A DNA stretch of 15,113 bases from assembly GCA_964520785.1 (NCBI GenBank), contig CAZFQG010000161.1:1-15113 (forward strand). The letters are read 5' to 3'. Shown one piece after another: positions 7,047 to 14,945 of this stretch. Within the stretch, counting starts at the first letter, position 1. Each line of letters starts with the position of its first letter. The stretch is from CAZFQG01 sp964520785 (GTDB taxonomy: Bacteria > Planctomycetota > Planctomycetia > Pirellulales > Thermoguttaceae). Below the pieces are notes generated by a model, which saw only the letters and a program-made list of their open reading frames with translations, was not told the DNA's origin and ran no database searches. A program made the translations under genes and the position numbers.

Positions 7047-8330
7047 TTAGTTGTTGTGGAAATCGCTGACCGGCTCGCTGCCGCGACGCGTGATCAGGTG
7101 GAAGTAGAGGTTGGCGTTGAGGCCGTCCGAGACGCTCTTGACGCTGCCGTCACCCAACAGGTGGTTGACCACGCCCGGGTGCTCCGAGCTGGGGCCGTGA
7201 ACGCGCGTCCCGACGTTGTACTTGTAGTAGTACTTGTTCGGGTCGGTGTCCTTTCCGAAGTTCAAGAAGGTCTTGACGACGGAAGTACGGACGCCGCCAT
7301 AGGTGGCGCCGACGACGCCGCCGTAGGCCGTGTTCGAGGCGATACCGAACGAACCCGCGCCCGGGAAGTTGAGGGAGGGAGAGGTTCCCTCGGTCAGTCC
7401 GACCACAACGCCGACCGCTCCGTCAAACCAGGCGGAGAGGGCTTCCTCGCGGGTCTCGCAAAGGAGGAACGTATTGGACGTTCCGTCCCGCATATCGCGA
7501 ACGCCGTTCTGGGAACCGGGGTACATCGTGCCGTTCGGGTGCATTCCGGCACCCGCACGGCCCGTTCCCTCGTAGGGACCCAGGTCGGGCATCTTCAGCA
7601 GGCTGCGGAAGTGCGACGCGCCAAGACAGGCGTAGTTGGTGATCGCGGCCGGCTCATGCTCCGGGTTGCCGGCGTCATAGGGACCGTAGCAGATCGGAGA
7701 ACTGCCTGCGTTGTAAACGACCGTGTCGCCGCCGGAGAAACTGGGGCAACGGAACCCGCCGATCTTCACCCACGGGGCCAACTGCTTGCCGGGATCGATC
7801 TTTCTTTGGGCGATTTCGGTAATGGTCGCCGACGTGTACCGGAAGACATTCGCTCCGGAACCGGTAACGCTGGAAGCGGCGTTCGCCGTTCCCACCCAAG
7901 GCTCCGCCTGACCCGAGGTGCTCGTGTCGGAGACGCGGAGACGCTTGTAGAGGTTCCCCTCCTCCATGTAGGGGAGGATCATCACGGTCCAGGCCCAACC
8001 ATTACCACGGGTGATCCGCCCGTCCGGAGGAACGCTATCGTCGTCGGCTCCGGTGGTCGGCTCCATCATGGGGGTCCAGGGGCCGGTACGGCCCAGCGTG
8101 GCGGCGGCACCCCAAACGGTGTTCGTGGCGCCCGGGAACTTTTTGCGCGCATCGTGGAAGTTGTGCAGCGCCAAACCAAGCTGCTTCATGTTGTTGATAC
8201 AAGCAGCACGACGGGCCGCTTCACGCGCGGCCTGGATCGCCGGCAACAGCAGGGCGATCAAGATGCCGATGATGGCGATCACCACCAGCAGTTCGACGAG
8301 GGTAAACCCTCGTCCCTTTCGGGTAGACAT
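7047..8330 (-). CDS. DUF1559 domain-containing protein with type IV prepilin-like N-terminus
   Basis: 427 residues from ATG 8330, chosen because GGAGAG lies five bases upstream and the prepilin leader MSTRKGRG starts there; the frame stays open 32 codons further up, but that part is unlike the family. Cleavage is expected after G8, before FTLVELLVVIAIIGILIALL, with E13 as the conserved mature Glu5. The helix continues through LPAIQAAREAARRAAC, the standard planctomycete DUF1559 start. The C-terminus carries the family's H-x-G ... DGSV signature (H384 to V397). These pseudopilin-like proteins are abundant in planctomycetes and of uncertain role, perhaps as minor pilins or surface fibres. It is a single gene with its own promoter at 8475-8504 and terminator at 6972-7007. 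Confidence 0.95.
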   Translation of the reverse strand: MSTRKGRGFTLVELLVVIAIIGILIALLLPAIQAAREAARRAACINNMKQLGLALHNFHDARKKFPGATNTVWGAAATLGRTGPWTPMMEPTTGADDDSVPPDGRITRGNGWAWTVMILPYMEEGNLYKRLRVSDTSTSGQAEPWVGTANAASSVTGSGANVFRYTSATITEIAQRKIDPGKQLAPWVKIGGFRCPSFSGGDTVVYNAGSSPICYGPYDAGNPEHEPAAITNYACLGASHFRSLLKMPDLGPYEGTGRAGAGMHPNGTMYPGSQNGVRDMRDGTSNTFLLCETREEALSAWFDGAVGVVVGLTEGTSPSLNFPGAGSFGIASNTAYGGVVGATYGGVRTSVVKTFLNFGKDTDPNKYYYKYNVGTRVHGPSSEHPGVVNHLLGDGSVKSVSDGLNANLYFHLITRRGSEPVSDFHNN

Positions 8331-8474
8331 AACACTCTCCTTTGTATAAAAGGGAAAAACAGGAATGAAAACACACGCGGCGAACGCCGCCGCAATGCGT
8401 AAAAACCTCGGAATAATGCGAGTCACCCTTCTATTCGTCTCATCTCATCATCGAGGCGAACCTCAACAAACTCG

Positions 8475-8504
8475 ATTCTAAATGAAAATGTCCACGCGTG
8501 TCAA
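8475..8504 (-). promoter_or_regulatory. Sigma70-type promoter of the DUF1559 gene
   Basis: On the minus strand a perfect -35 box TTGACA (8504-8499), an 18-base spacer and a -10 box TAGAAT (8480-8475, five of six consensus). Transcription should start near 8468, giving a leader of roughly 138 bases before ATG 8330. The quality of both boxes and the correct orientation make this a strong call. Confidence 0.75.
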
Positions 8505-8761
8505 GCGTTTGAGGAGAAAAATCGCCCGCCTTACCGGGGGGCAAATCGCGGAGGAGGCGGCCCGGCGTACGGAGTATTCCAAGCTAATGAGAGCCCGCAT
8601 ATTCAACTCCACGGGAATGATAAGAACCGAAAACGGTACTGAAGCGATCCCCAAAAGGGCGCAACGTTTTCCGCCTCAGAACGTTACGGCCCTTGGGACT
8701 CGGGGGGATGGCCTCAAAAACGGCATCGAAAAACAGCCCCGATGGGTAATTATGAATACAC

Positions 8762-8799
8762 CCATCGTGGGGTATACCTGAAGTCCCCGCCACGATTGG
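8762..8799. repeat. Imperfect inverted repeat in the 8.3-9.1 kb intergenic region
   Basis: CCATCGTGGGG (8762-8772) can pair with CCCCGCCACGATTGG (8785-8799), with single-base bulges, around a loop of about 12 bases. No T-run follows on either strand. It could be a protein-binding dyad or a structured leader, but it lies upstream of both mapped promoters, so an RNA role is doubtful. Confidence 0.3.
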
Positions 8800-8994
8800 T
8801 TCCAAATCCATTCACACGCGACTCCGTCGCCCTTGCCGCGTAATAAAACCATCCGCGCGGATGTCAAGTTGCACAGCGGCCCTCGGACCGGGCCATCCCA
8901 AACCCCCACGCGGCCCTCGCGAACGATTCGTCCACCCGACCTGCTTACAAGGATTCTCAGCGGCCGGGGTAATCGAACGGTGGCGGTTTCCGTT

Positions 8995-9024
8995 TTGACA
9001 CCGACGCGATGCTCTGGATAGACT
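8995..9024 (+). promoter_or_regulatory. Sigma70-type promoter of the LEPR/LVIVD surface protein gene
   Basis: A perfect -35 box TTGACA (8995-9000), an 18-base spacer and a -10 box TAGACT (9019-9024, four of six consensus). The expected start is near 9031, about 75 bases before ATG 9106. It has the same spacer length and the same TAGA start of the -10 box as the DUF1559 promoter. Confidence 0.6.
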
Positions 9025-9105
9025 GAAGACCGTCCCTCGCATATCCGCGACCGGCTCGGTGCCGGGTCGGATGCGTCGTCCCAAGGTCTTGGTTTTCACT
9101 CCGAA

Positions 9106-10737
9106 ATGCACTGCCCCTCGGTTTTCGCCCATTCTCGACGAGGCCTTTCCTTCGAGTCCCTCGAACCTCGCCGGGTCCTCTCCGGCGTCTTGGCCGGGCC
9201 GTGGATCGAGTCGGTCACGGCGACCGACACATACGAAGTGGAAATCCGCTTCGACCGTGCGATTGACCCGACGACCTTCTCGCCGGAGGACGTCCGGATC
9301 ACGGCTCCCCTGCCCCCTACTACGTGGGTCAGGCCTCCGGCCGACGTGGAGGCCGCGTGCGTTTTCGGCGACTTTCTCTTCGCCGCGTTGGGCGACCGCG
9401 GACTGGGCATCTTCCATCTGAAGAACCCGACTTCCCCGGTTTATCTGAAGCCGATCGGAACGACCAGCGCGGCCTACGACGTCGAGGTGGTGGACCACGT
9501 CGCGTACGTCGCCGATTACCGCAAGGGGCTTGAAATCTACGACGTGGCCGATCCGGCGAATCCGGTCTTGATGGGGACGTACGAGACGTGGGGCGCGCTG
9601 GACGTCGAAGTCGCCGGAGACACCGTCGCGCTGGCGCTGGGCCCGCGCGGGGTGGCGTTCATCGCGGTCGGTGATCCGACCCGACCGTCGCTCCGTTCGC
9701 GTATCGATACGCCCGACTTCGCCAGGGACCTGGAACTTTCCGGAGATCGCGCCTACGTGGCCAACGCCAAAACCGGAGTCCTGATCGTGGACATCTCGAA
9801 TCTCGACGCGCCGGCGGTGGTCGGGCATTTCGACACCGCCGGACATGCGCGCGACGTCGAAATCGACGGCGACACGCTCTACGTGGCGGACAAGGACGGC
9901 GGACTCGTGATCCTGGACGTCTCGTCGGATACCCCAGTCCTTCTCGGTTCATTCACCGCTTCCGACTGGGTCATGGACGTCGAGGTGGACGGAACGACCG
10001 CGATTCTGGCGGCACGGCTGGCCGGGCTGGCGGTACTGGACGTCTCGGATCCGTCCCGGCCGCTGCTCGTGGGAACATTCGAAGACGCCGGATACGCCAC
10101 GGAAGTCGAATTGTCGGAGGAGATATTCCTGCTCTCGCACGAAGGGGGTCCCTGCCGGATCTTTCAGCGAACGATCGGCGTCAGCGAGATAATCCCCGTT
10201 TCCGCGGTGGAGTACCGCCTGGCTCTGGACCGGCCGCTGCGCAACGGGGAAGCCTACGAGATTACGATCGGACCGGCGATTTCCGATACCGCGGGGAATT
10301 GGATGGACGGCGATGGCGACGGAACCGAAGGCGAAGCGGAAGACGCGTTCATCGCCCCGCTCGTCCTCCCCTACATCGCCGCGGACCTGAACTGGGACGG
10401 GGTCGTCAACTCCGGCGATCTCGATATCATCCGAATGAATTGGGGAAGGGCGGTGCCTCCCGGTGATTTGCTTTCCGGAGACGCCTCCGGAGACGGCTTG
10501 GTCGGCGGCGACGACCTCGATATCATCCGCGGAAGCTGGGGGTACGGCATTTTCACGGCGAGTGCCGCCGCCGCGTCGTCATCGTTGGAATCGGAACGCC
10601 CCGATTCCGCGGAAACGGTCTACGGCCCGGTGAGGTGCCCGGCGGCTTGGGCGCAGGAAACGCGGCTCGCGCCGGGGCGGCGCGCCGACCTCGCGCTGCT
10701 CGCATGGCTGTCGGAACTCGACGCGCGGAAGAAGTGA
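9106..10737 (+). CDS. LEPR-motif surface protein: seven LVIVD propeller repeats in a split Ig-like domain, dockerin-like C-terminus
   Basis: 543 residues. ATG 9106 is the only plausible start, as the frame closes at 9019 with no other start codon; no ribosome site is visible. Residues 16-27 (FESLEPRRVLSG) match the planctomycete LEPR/LEPR-XLL sorting motif, so surface or export targeting is likely. Residues about 30-67 look like the first half of an SbsA/Big_5 Ig-like domain. Then come about seven 41-residue repeats with the pattern DVE-VDGD-YVAD-GL-I-DVSDP-P-LLG (about 80-350), matching LVIVD repeats and the blade count of a seven-bladed propeller. The second Ig half follows (YEITIGPAISDTAGN, then acidic DGDGDGTEGEAED). 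Residues about 427-485 are paired EF-hand/dockerin-like calcium loops, DLNWDGVVNSGDLDII and DASGDGLVGGDDLDII. A planctomycete-type tail ends the protein. It probably acts in surface adhesion or complex assembly; the ligand is unknown. Confidence 0.88.
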   Translation: MHCPSVFAHSRRGLSFESLEPRRVLSGVLAGPWIESVTATDTYEVEIRFDRAIDPTTFSPEDVRITAPLPPTTWVRPPADVEAACVFGDFLFAALGDRGLGIFHLKNPTSPVYLKPIGTTSAAYDVEVVDHVAYVADYRKGLEIYDVADPANPVLMGTYETWGALDVEVAGDTVALALGPRGVAFIAVGDPTRPSLRSRIDTPDFARDLELSGDRAYVANAKTGVLIVDISNLDAPAVVGHFDTAGHARDVEIDGDTLYVADKDGGLVILDVSSDTPVLLGSFTASDWVMDVEVDGTTAILAARLAGLAVLDVSDPSRPLLVGTFEDAGYATEVELSEEIFLLSHEGGPCRIFQRTIGVSEIIPVSAVEYRLALDRPLRNGEAYEITIGPAISDTAGNWMDGDGDGTEGEAEDAFIAPLVLPYIAADLNWDGVVNSGDLDIIRMNWGRAVPPGDLLSGDASGDGLVGGDDLDIIRGSWGYGIFTASAAAASSSLESERPDSAETVYGPVRCPAAWAQETRLAPGRRADLALLAWLSELDARKK

Positions 10738-10808
10738 AAACCGGTACGGCCCGATTCGATTCCACGGACCGGGAACCTGGAAACGATCGGCGGGCGCGAT
10801 CGGGGCGT

Positions 10809-11798
10809 TCATGGTGGTTCGGGCGGGTCCGGAATCACGTGATGCTTTATCATCGTCGCCTCCGCGGGGAGGTCCGCGTGCTCTCCTCCGCTGGTTCGCC
10901 GGCGGTCGCCTTCCCACAAGATCGGCGCGAGTTGGACGAGCAGCGTGCCGCAGAGGATCAACGCGCAACCGAGCAAGGCCGGGGGGGAGAGGGTCTGACC
11001 GAGGACGAGGTATCCGGTCAGGGCGGCAAAGACGGCTTCCAAGCTCATGATGACGGCGGCCGGCCCCGGGGGGCACCGCTTCTGGCAGACCACCTGCAGG
11101 GTAAACGCGATGCCGACCGACATGATCCCGGCATAGGCGACGGCGCCCGCGCCCGCCTTGAGCTGATCGAGCGTGCAATGCTCGAACCGCAACGCGGCCG
11201 CCAGGCTCAAGGCCGAGCAAACCGCGAACTGGAGGCAGGCGATGGCGATGGGGTCCCCCTTGCCGGCGACGTGGTCGATCACCAGAATCTGGCACGCCCA
11301 GAGGAAGGCGCAGATCAGGACCAGACCGTCCCCCTTCGACATGGCGTAGCCGCCGCCCGGACCGCTGAGCAGATAGAGCCCGGCGAGCGATACGGCGATG
11401 CCGGCCCAGAGACTCCATCGTGCCTTGTGGCCGAAGAATACGCCGAACAGCGGGACGAAGAGGATGTAGAACCCCGTGATGAACGCGGCGTTTGCGCTGG
11501 ACGTGTATTGCAGCCCGACCTGCTGAAAACCGGCCGCGGCGAACAAGAACAGGCCCGCCGCCAGACTTCCCGGAACGGGCAAGGGGGCGCCTTCACCCGC
11601 GGCGCGCGAACGGCATCTGCGCCACGCGAGAACCGGAACGAGCGAAAGGCAGCCCAGGGTGAAACGCAGCCCGTTGAAGGTCATCGGTCCCAGTCCCTTT
11701 TCCATGCCGATCTGCTGGGCGACGAAGGTGGAGCCCCAGATCATCGACATCAGCAGAAGCAGGAATTTGTACCTCAACGGCGCGTTCTTGTTCGACAT
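10809..11798 (-). CDS. EamA-family (DMT superfamily) membrane transporter
   Basis: 329 residues from ATG 11798, with GGAAGGTGA about nine bases upstream. Ten predicted membrane helices occupy about residues 9-295 as two repeated EamA halves. The signature MIWGSTF lies in helix 1 (19-25), and the second half starts near GDGLVLICAFLWACQILV. A hydrophilic tail of about 30 residues ends in DPPEPP. Family members move small metabolites or their conjugates across the inner membrane, and the substrate cannot be read from sequence. It lies 126 bases downstream of the glycosyltransferase gene and has a good promoter of its own, so it need not share the lipid operon's regulation. It converges with the LEPR gene across 71 bases that contain only a weak CGATCG-N7-CGATCG dyad (10784-10802). 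Confidence 0.92.
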   Translation of the reverse strand: MSNKNAPLRYKFLLLLMSMIWGSTFVAQQIGMEKGLGPMTFNGLRFTLGCLSLVPVLAWRRCRSRAAGEGAPLPVPGSLAAGLFLFAAAGFQQVGLQYTSSANAAFITGFYILFVPLFGVFFGHKARWSLWAGIAVSLAGLYLLSGPGGGYAMSKGDGLVLICAFLWACQILVIDHVAGKGDPIAIACLQFAVCSALSLAAALRFEHCTLDQLKAGAGAVAYAGIMSVGIAFTLQVVCQKRCPPGPAAVIMSLEAVFAALTGYLVLGQTLSPPALLGCALILCGTLLVQLAPILWEGDRRRTSGGEHADLPAEATMIKHHVIPDPPEPP

Positions 11799-11821
11799 GC
11801 GGATCGTTCACCTTCCCCCCC

Positions 11822-11849
11822 ATTATAATCGCGGCCCGGTCCGTGGGAA
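11822..11849 (-). promoter_or_regulatory. Probable promoter of the EamA transporter gene
   Basis: On the minus strand a perfect -10 box TATAAT (11827-11822) lies 16 bases downstream of TTCCCA (11849-11844, four of six -35 consensus). The expected start near 11815 leaves a leader of about 17 bases that contains the ribosome site. The weak -35 box keeps confidence moderate. Confidence 0.5.
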
Positions 11850-11924
11850 TGGCACGCCCCGGACGGCGCGCTTTCGAAGCGGCCGCGGGGCGGCGGAGCG
11901 TTTCCTTCGGTTTCGCGGTCGCCG

Positions 11925-12995
11925 CTACCTGGAAATCATCCTCCGAATCTCCTCGGCGGCGGTCTGGGTTGCGTCAATACGGCCTCGCGTTTCGCCGAGT
12001 CCCTCCGCGTAGGTGTGCAGGGTTTCGGAAAAGCCGACGAAATCCTCCCGGCCGACGTCTTCGAGGAACCTCCAGTCTCCACAGCCCATTTGCTGGAGGA
12101 AGTAGGCGTTGATTCGCTGCTCGTGGTGGAGTCTTTCCGGAATGCCGAAGAAGGGCTTGCCGAAGAACAGGGACTCGCCGATGAGCTGGTTCCCGGTCGC
12201 CGCGACGACGCCGGCGCACCCGGAGAGGTCCTCCAGGAAGGTCCGCTCGTGGATTGGCTTGAAGACGAGGTTCGTATCGGAAGGCCGTGCGCCCAGCCCG
12301 TACACGCGGACCTCGCGGTCGACCCGCTTGAGCCCCTCCAAGACGGCCGGGGGCGACGTGTGTCGCAAATAGGAGAGGAGATAACCTTCCTTGGTGGGAT
12401 GATACTGATGGACTTCGCGGCGGAGCAGGGGCCCCACCTGGATGGCCCCTTCCCACCCTTTCTTTAGCGGCGGGCGGAAGAAGGCGGAGACGATGATCTT
12501 TTCCGGCCGAATGCGATACAGGGCGACGGCCAGCCGCATTCCCCACGCCCAGCGCCGTAGCGAGAGGGGGAGCGAAGAGAGGTCGTAGGTCACGAGAAAA
12601 TGCTGGTGATCCAAGCTGACTACCGGAACGCCCAGTTCCCTGGCGACCCGGGGCAGGAGCGGTTCGAAGTCGACCACCGCCAACGCCGGCGCGGCGCGCC
12701 GGACGATCTCGCGGACGCGGGCGGTGAACCGCGGAATGCGGTGCTTGAAGACGAGTCCGGCCCCAATGGACCGGGGGAGATTCATCCTTCCATCGGCGTA
12801 CTGAAACCGGACCCCCGGGATGCGTCGCACTTCGACGTTCTCGTTGGTTCGGTAGAATGGTTCGAGGAAGCGGAAGGCATCTCCGGAGGTGAGGACGACG
12901 AAACGATGTTCTCCGCCGAGCGCGTCGATCATGGCCCTGGCGCGTGCGGCGTGCCCGCGTCCTTCTCCGGCGAGACTGTACAAGATAGTGGCCAT
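11925..12995 (-). CDS. GT-B glycosyltransferase, MJ1255 / family 28-like
   Basis: 356 residues starting at ATG 12995, 15 bases after the btaB stop, so almost certainly cotranscribed with it. The N-terminus MATILYSLAGEGRGHAARA holds the glycine-rich loop (G10, G12, G14, H15) of MurG/MGDG-synthase-like acceptor domains. The C-terminal half holds the donor-site region ATGNQLIGESLFFGKPFFGIP (267-287) followed by HHEQRINAYFLQQMG, like the UDP-sugar site of family 28 enzymes. It resembles the uncharacterised MJ1255/TIGR00661 family. There is no signal peptide, so it should act at the cytoplasmic face of the membrane. Following btaA-btaB, it may glycosylate diacylglycerol or another lipid to make a second phosphorus-free membrane lipid. 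The family is well supported; acceptor and donor are inference. Confidence 0.82.
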   Translation of the reverse strand: MATILYSLAGEGRGHAARARAMIDALGGEHRFVVLTSGDAFRFLEPFYRTNENVEVRRIPGVRFQYADGRMNLPRSIGAGLVFKHRIPRFTARVREIVRRAAPALAVVDFEPLLPRVARELGVPVVSLDHQHFLVTYDLSSLPLSLRRWAWGMRLAVALYRIRPEKIIVSAFFRPPLKKGWEGAIQVGPLLRREVHQYHPTKEGYLLSYLRHTSPPAVLEGLKRVDREVRVYGLGARPSDTNLVFKPIHERTFLEDLSGCAGVVAATGNQLIGESLFFGKPFFGIPERLHHEQRINAYFLQQMGCGDWRFLEDVGREDFVGFSETLHTYAEGLGETRGRIDATQTAAEEIRRMISR

Positions 12996-13010
12996 GCAAA
13001 CCGCTCTTCT

Positions 13011-13742
13011 TCAGGCATCGATTGGTTTCGTTCCCACGAACCGGTAGTGGGGCACGCGAACGAAGGGCATCAGCGGGAGCTTTCCCCTCCCCTCGTCGAC
13101 GCGGAGCGTTTTGAACCGCCGGCACAAATAGGGAAGATGATCGCGGTTGAGCCACACGTTGTCGGAGGCGAACCAGAGCGGCCAAAAACTTCTCGTCCCC
13201 CAGGAATGCCGGACAAAAGTCTCGTCCGGGTATTTTCGCGACACGTAGAAATCGACGACTCCGATCCGCCCTCCCGGCTTGAGCATCGCGTGGGCGTTTT
13301 CCAGCGCCGCGAACCAGTCCGGAATCATCGTCAATGAATACGAAAAAGTGATTAGATCCGCCTGCTCCTCCGGCCGGTATTCGATCGCGTCGGCATGGAC
13401 GGCTTGGACGTTCGTCCACCCGTTCTTTTCGATGCGCCGCCTGGCGACACGCGGAAGGGGGGCGCACAGGTCGACCAGATGCACCGCCTTGAACTCGCCG
13501 AGCCGCCGGCCCATCATTTCGGCATTCTCCCCGGTCCCGGCGCCGAGGTCGACCCAAACATGCCCTTTTTGGGCCGGCAGCGACTCGATCAACTCGCCTC
13601 GTCCGTGCAGCATCCGCTTGCGGAAGGTGTCGTAGTGGTCGGCCTGGCCCCGGTAGAAGCTCCCCAGGCGTTCCTCATGAGTCCCGCCTCGGACCGGCGA
13701 GAGGGCGATATGGTAGAGCGTCCTGAGGGTGTTGGCGATCAT
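13011..13742 (-). CDS. btaB: BtaB-like SAM-dependent methyltransferase (betaine lipid DGTS synthesis)
   Basis: 243 residues from ATG 13742. The frame is open for 77 codons further up, but that stretch lies over btaA in another frame and is Arg/Pro-rich shadow sequence. The ATG overlaps the btaA TGA as ATGA, implying translational coupling, and GGAG lies about nine bases upstream. It is a class I methyltransferase: SAM loop VDLGAGTGEN (64-73), acidic residue D91 in VHLVDLC, HADAIEY (117-122), and the substrate-side SYSLTMIPDWF (134-144) typical of BtaB. BtaB transfers three methyl groups to diacylglyceryl-homoserine to give DGTS. Family membership rests on these motifs and the adjacent btaA. 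In some organisms this function is fused to BtaA; here it is a separate gene. Confidence 0.85.
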   Translation of the reverse strand: MIANTLRTLYHIALSPVRGGTHEERLGSFYRGQADHYDTFRKRMLHGRGELIESLPAQKGHVWVDLGAGTGENAEMMGRRLGEFKAVHLVDLCAPLPRVARRRIEKNGWTNVQAVHADAIEYRPEEQADLITFSYSLTMIPDWFAALENAHAMLKPGGRIGVVDFYVSRKYPDETFVRHSWGTRSFWPLWFASDNVWLNRDHLPYLCRRFKTLRVDEGRGKLPLMPFVRVPHYRFVGTKPIDA

Positions 13743-14945
13743 GAGACGTGGCTCCGGCAGAGATCGGCGACGTAGAAACTGCCGTACGTATTGACGCGGT
13801 CCCGCGAATGCAGCTCCCGCGCCATATCGACCCGATACCGGAGCAGTTCTTTCAGCGTGGTCTGCTTCCGGCCGATCCGGACGGGGATGGGGTCGACGAA
13901 ATCGACCTCCGGGGCGGCGCTGCGCCAGAGAACCCGAGAGCCGGGAGCCGAGCGGTCGACGATCGCCTGCCATTGTTCATGCAACACCGCGCGGTCCGCC
14001 CCGCTGAGCCAGTCCATGTGGTCCAGCAGAACGAAACGGCTGATGGGGAAATCGTCGTCGCGCAGGAACTGCAACAGGGTCTTCGTGTGGATTTGAATCC
14101 GCGAAGCGAGGCCCCCCTTGAGCCGCTGGAAGTTCTCCTCCTTCAGATACTCGGGGCAACACTCCGGCGTGTACTCGCCCGTGAGATAAACCCTCCAGAA
14201 GTAGTTCTCGCTCAGAAGCGTTCGCGTAAACAGCGCGTCAAGTTGATTCTCGACGAACTGGGCTACCCCCCCCCCGGTCGTAGACCCGATCGATCTGCAG
14301 GCGTTGTTCGCGCGGGACGCCGAGCATGGCCATCACGGCGTCGCGCCCTATGAACCATCGCAGGAGTTTCTTCCACACCTTGGGTTTGAGGATTTCGAAG
14401 TAAATTCGCTTCTGTTCATCCAGGTCGTTGGTGGCCAGCATCCGGTTGACGGCGTCGCGTCCCTTGGCGACGCGGTCGAGATAGAAATTGAATACCCGCG
14501 CGAAGGTTCCGGACGATCCGCGGAAATAGAAGCCGCGTTTCTTCGATCCGTCGAAGAACTGACCGTACTTGTCCCAGAATCTGCGTGCCGCCGGGGAAAG
14601 GTGCTCGCGGAGCCGGTTGGGATAGACGTGGTTCCACGCGGTAAGCCGCCCCTGTCCGAACAGGGCGAAAAACGTCTCGAAATCCAGACCGGAAATCCCG
14701 GCGAGTTTCAGCTCCAACAGCGCGTTCTGGCGGAAATTGACGTCCACCGCGTGCAACTGCTTCGGCCCCTCGAGGGCATAATCCAGAATATTGCACCCCG
14801 CCGAGGTAATTACCACCAACGTGTCGTCCGGACCCAGTTCCAGGGCCGCCCGGTCGCACTGGGGATCTTCCCAGCAGGTGTTATAGACGAGCTGATGTCC
14901 GTGAAGGCAATTGAAAAACCGCTTGCTGATGGCGCGCATCGCCAT
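13739..14945 (-). CDS. btaA: BtaA-like SAM:diacylglycerol 3-amino-3-carboxypropyltransferase, frameshifted at a G10 tract
   Basis: The first enzyme of DGTS synthesis (DUF3419/BtaA family), moving the aminocarboxypropyl group of SAM onto diacylglycerol. The likely start is ATG 14945, with ATG 14939 also possible; AAGGCGGA lies upstream. Motifs in the first part: YNTCWEDP (21-28), ITSAGCNILDY (46-56) and VDVNFRQNALLELK (67-80). The frame reaches ten G (14275-14266), then runs 12 codons to a stop at 14238. In the neighbouring frame the family continues without a break: VAQFVENQLDALFTRTLL, NYFWRVYLTGEYTPECC, then VLLDHMDWL near the SAM-site end, stopping at 13739. Removing one G gives exactly 402 codons (401 residues), close to the usual length. 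So this is one gene with a one-base insertion, either a homopolymer error, a real mutation or slippage-controlled expression. Confidence 0.85.
14266..14275 (-). repeat. Homopolymer G10 (coding strand) tract in btaA
   Basis: Ten consecutive C on the plus strand, read as G10 in the btaA message, at codon 223-226. With ten G the protein ends prematurely; with nine it is in frame. Such tracts are prone both to sequencing error and to slipped-strand mutation. Confidence 0.9.

Larger units (their letters stand above)
8331..9105. other. Divergent regulatory region of the DUF1559 and LEPR/LVIVD genes
   Basis: 775 bases without a supportable gene. It contains the minus-strand DUF1559 promoter, a 5' leader of roughly 138 bases with a GCGGC-GAAC-GCCGC hairpin at 8377-8390, an imperfect hairpin at 8762-8799, and the plus-strand promoter of the LEPR protein. 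A 99-codon frame at 8482-8781 has no ribosome site, overlaps the DUF1559 promoter and resembles no family I know, so I do not call it. Confidence 0.55.

Noticed and set aside
7032..8402. Plus-strand 456-codon frame
   Set aside because: Antisense to the DUF1559 gene, whose pilin leader, promoter and terminator are clear.
8482..8781. Plus-strand 99-codon frame in the intergenic region
   Set aside because: It has no ribosome site, overlaps the DUF1559 promoter, and its residues resemble no known family.
8812..9846. Minus-strand 344-codon frame
   Set aside because: Antisense to the LEPR/LVIVD gene and its promoter, with Arg-rich shadow composition.
10784..10802. CGATCG-N7-CGATCG dyad as a bidirectional terminator between the convergent LEPR and EamA genes
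   Set aside because: The stem is only six pairs, with no T-run on either side.
10635..11828. Plus-strand 397-codon frame
   Set aside because: Antisense to the EamA transporter, which has clear membrane helices on the other strand.
11974..13557. Minus-strand 527-codon frame
   Set aside because: Same-strand shadow over the glycosyltransferase and btaB, Arg/Pro/Gly-rich without motifs.
13743..13973. A 77-residue N-terminal extension of BtaB
   Set aside because: It is out-of-frame btaA sequence. The ATGA overlap and the family start support ATG 13742.
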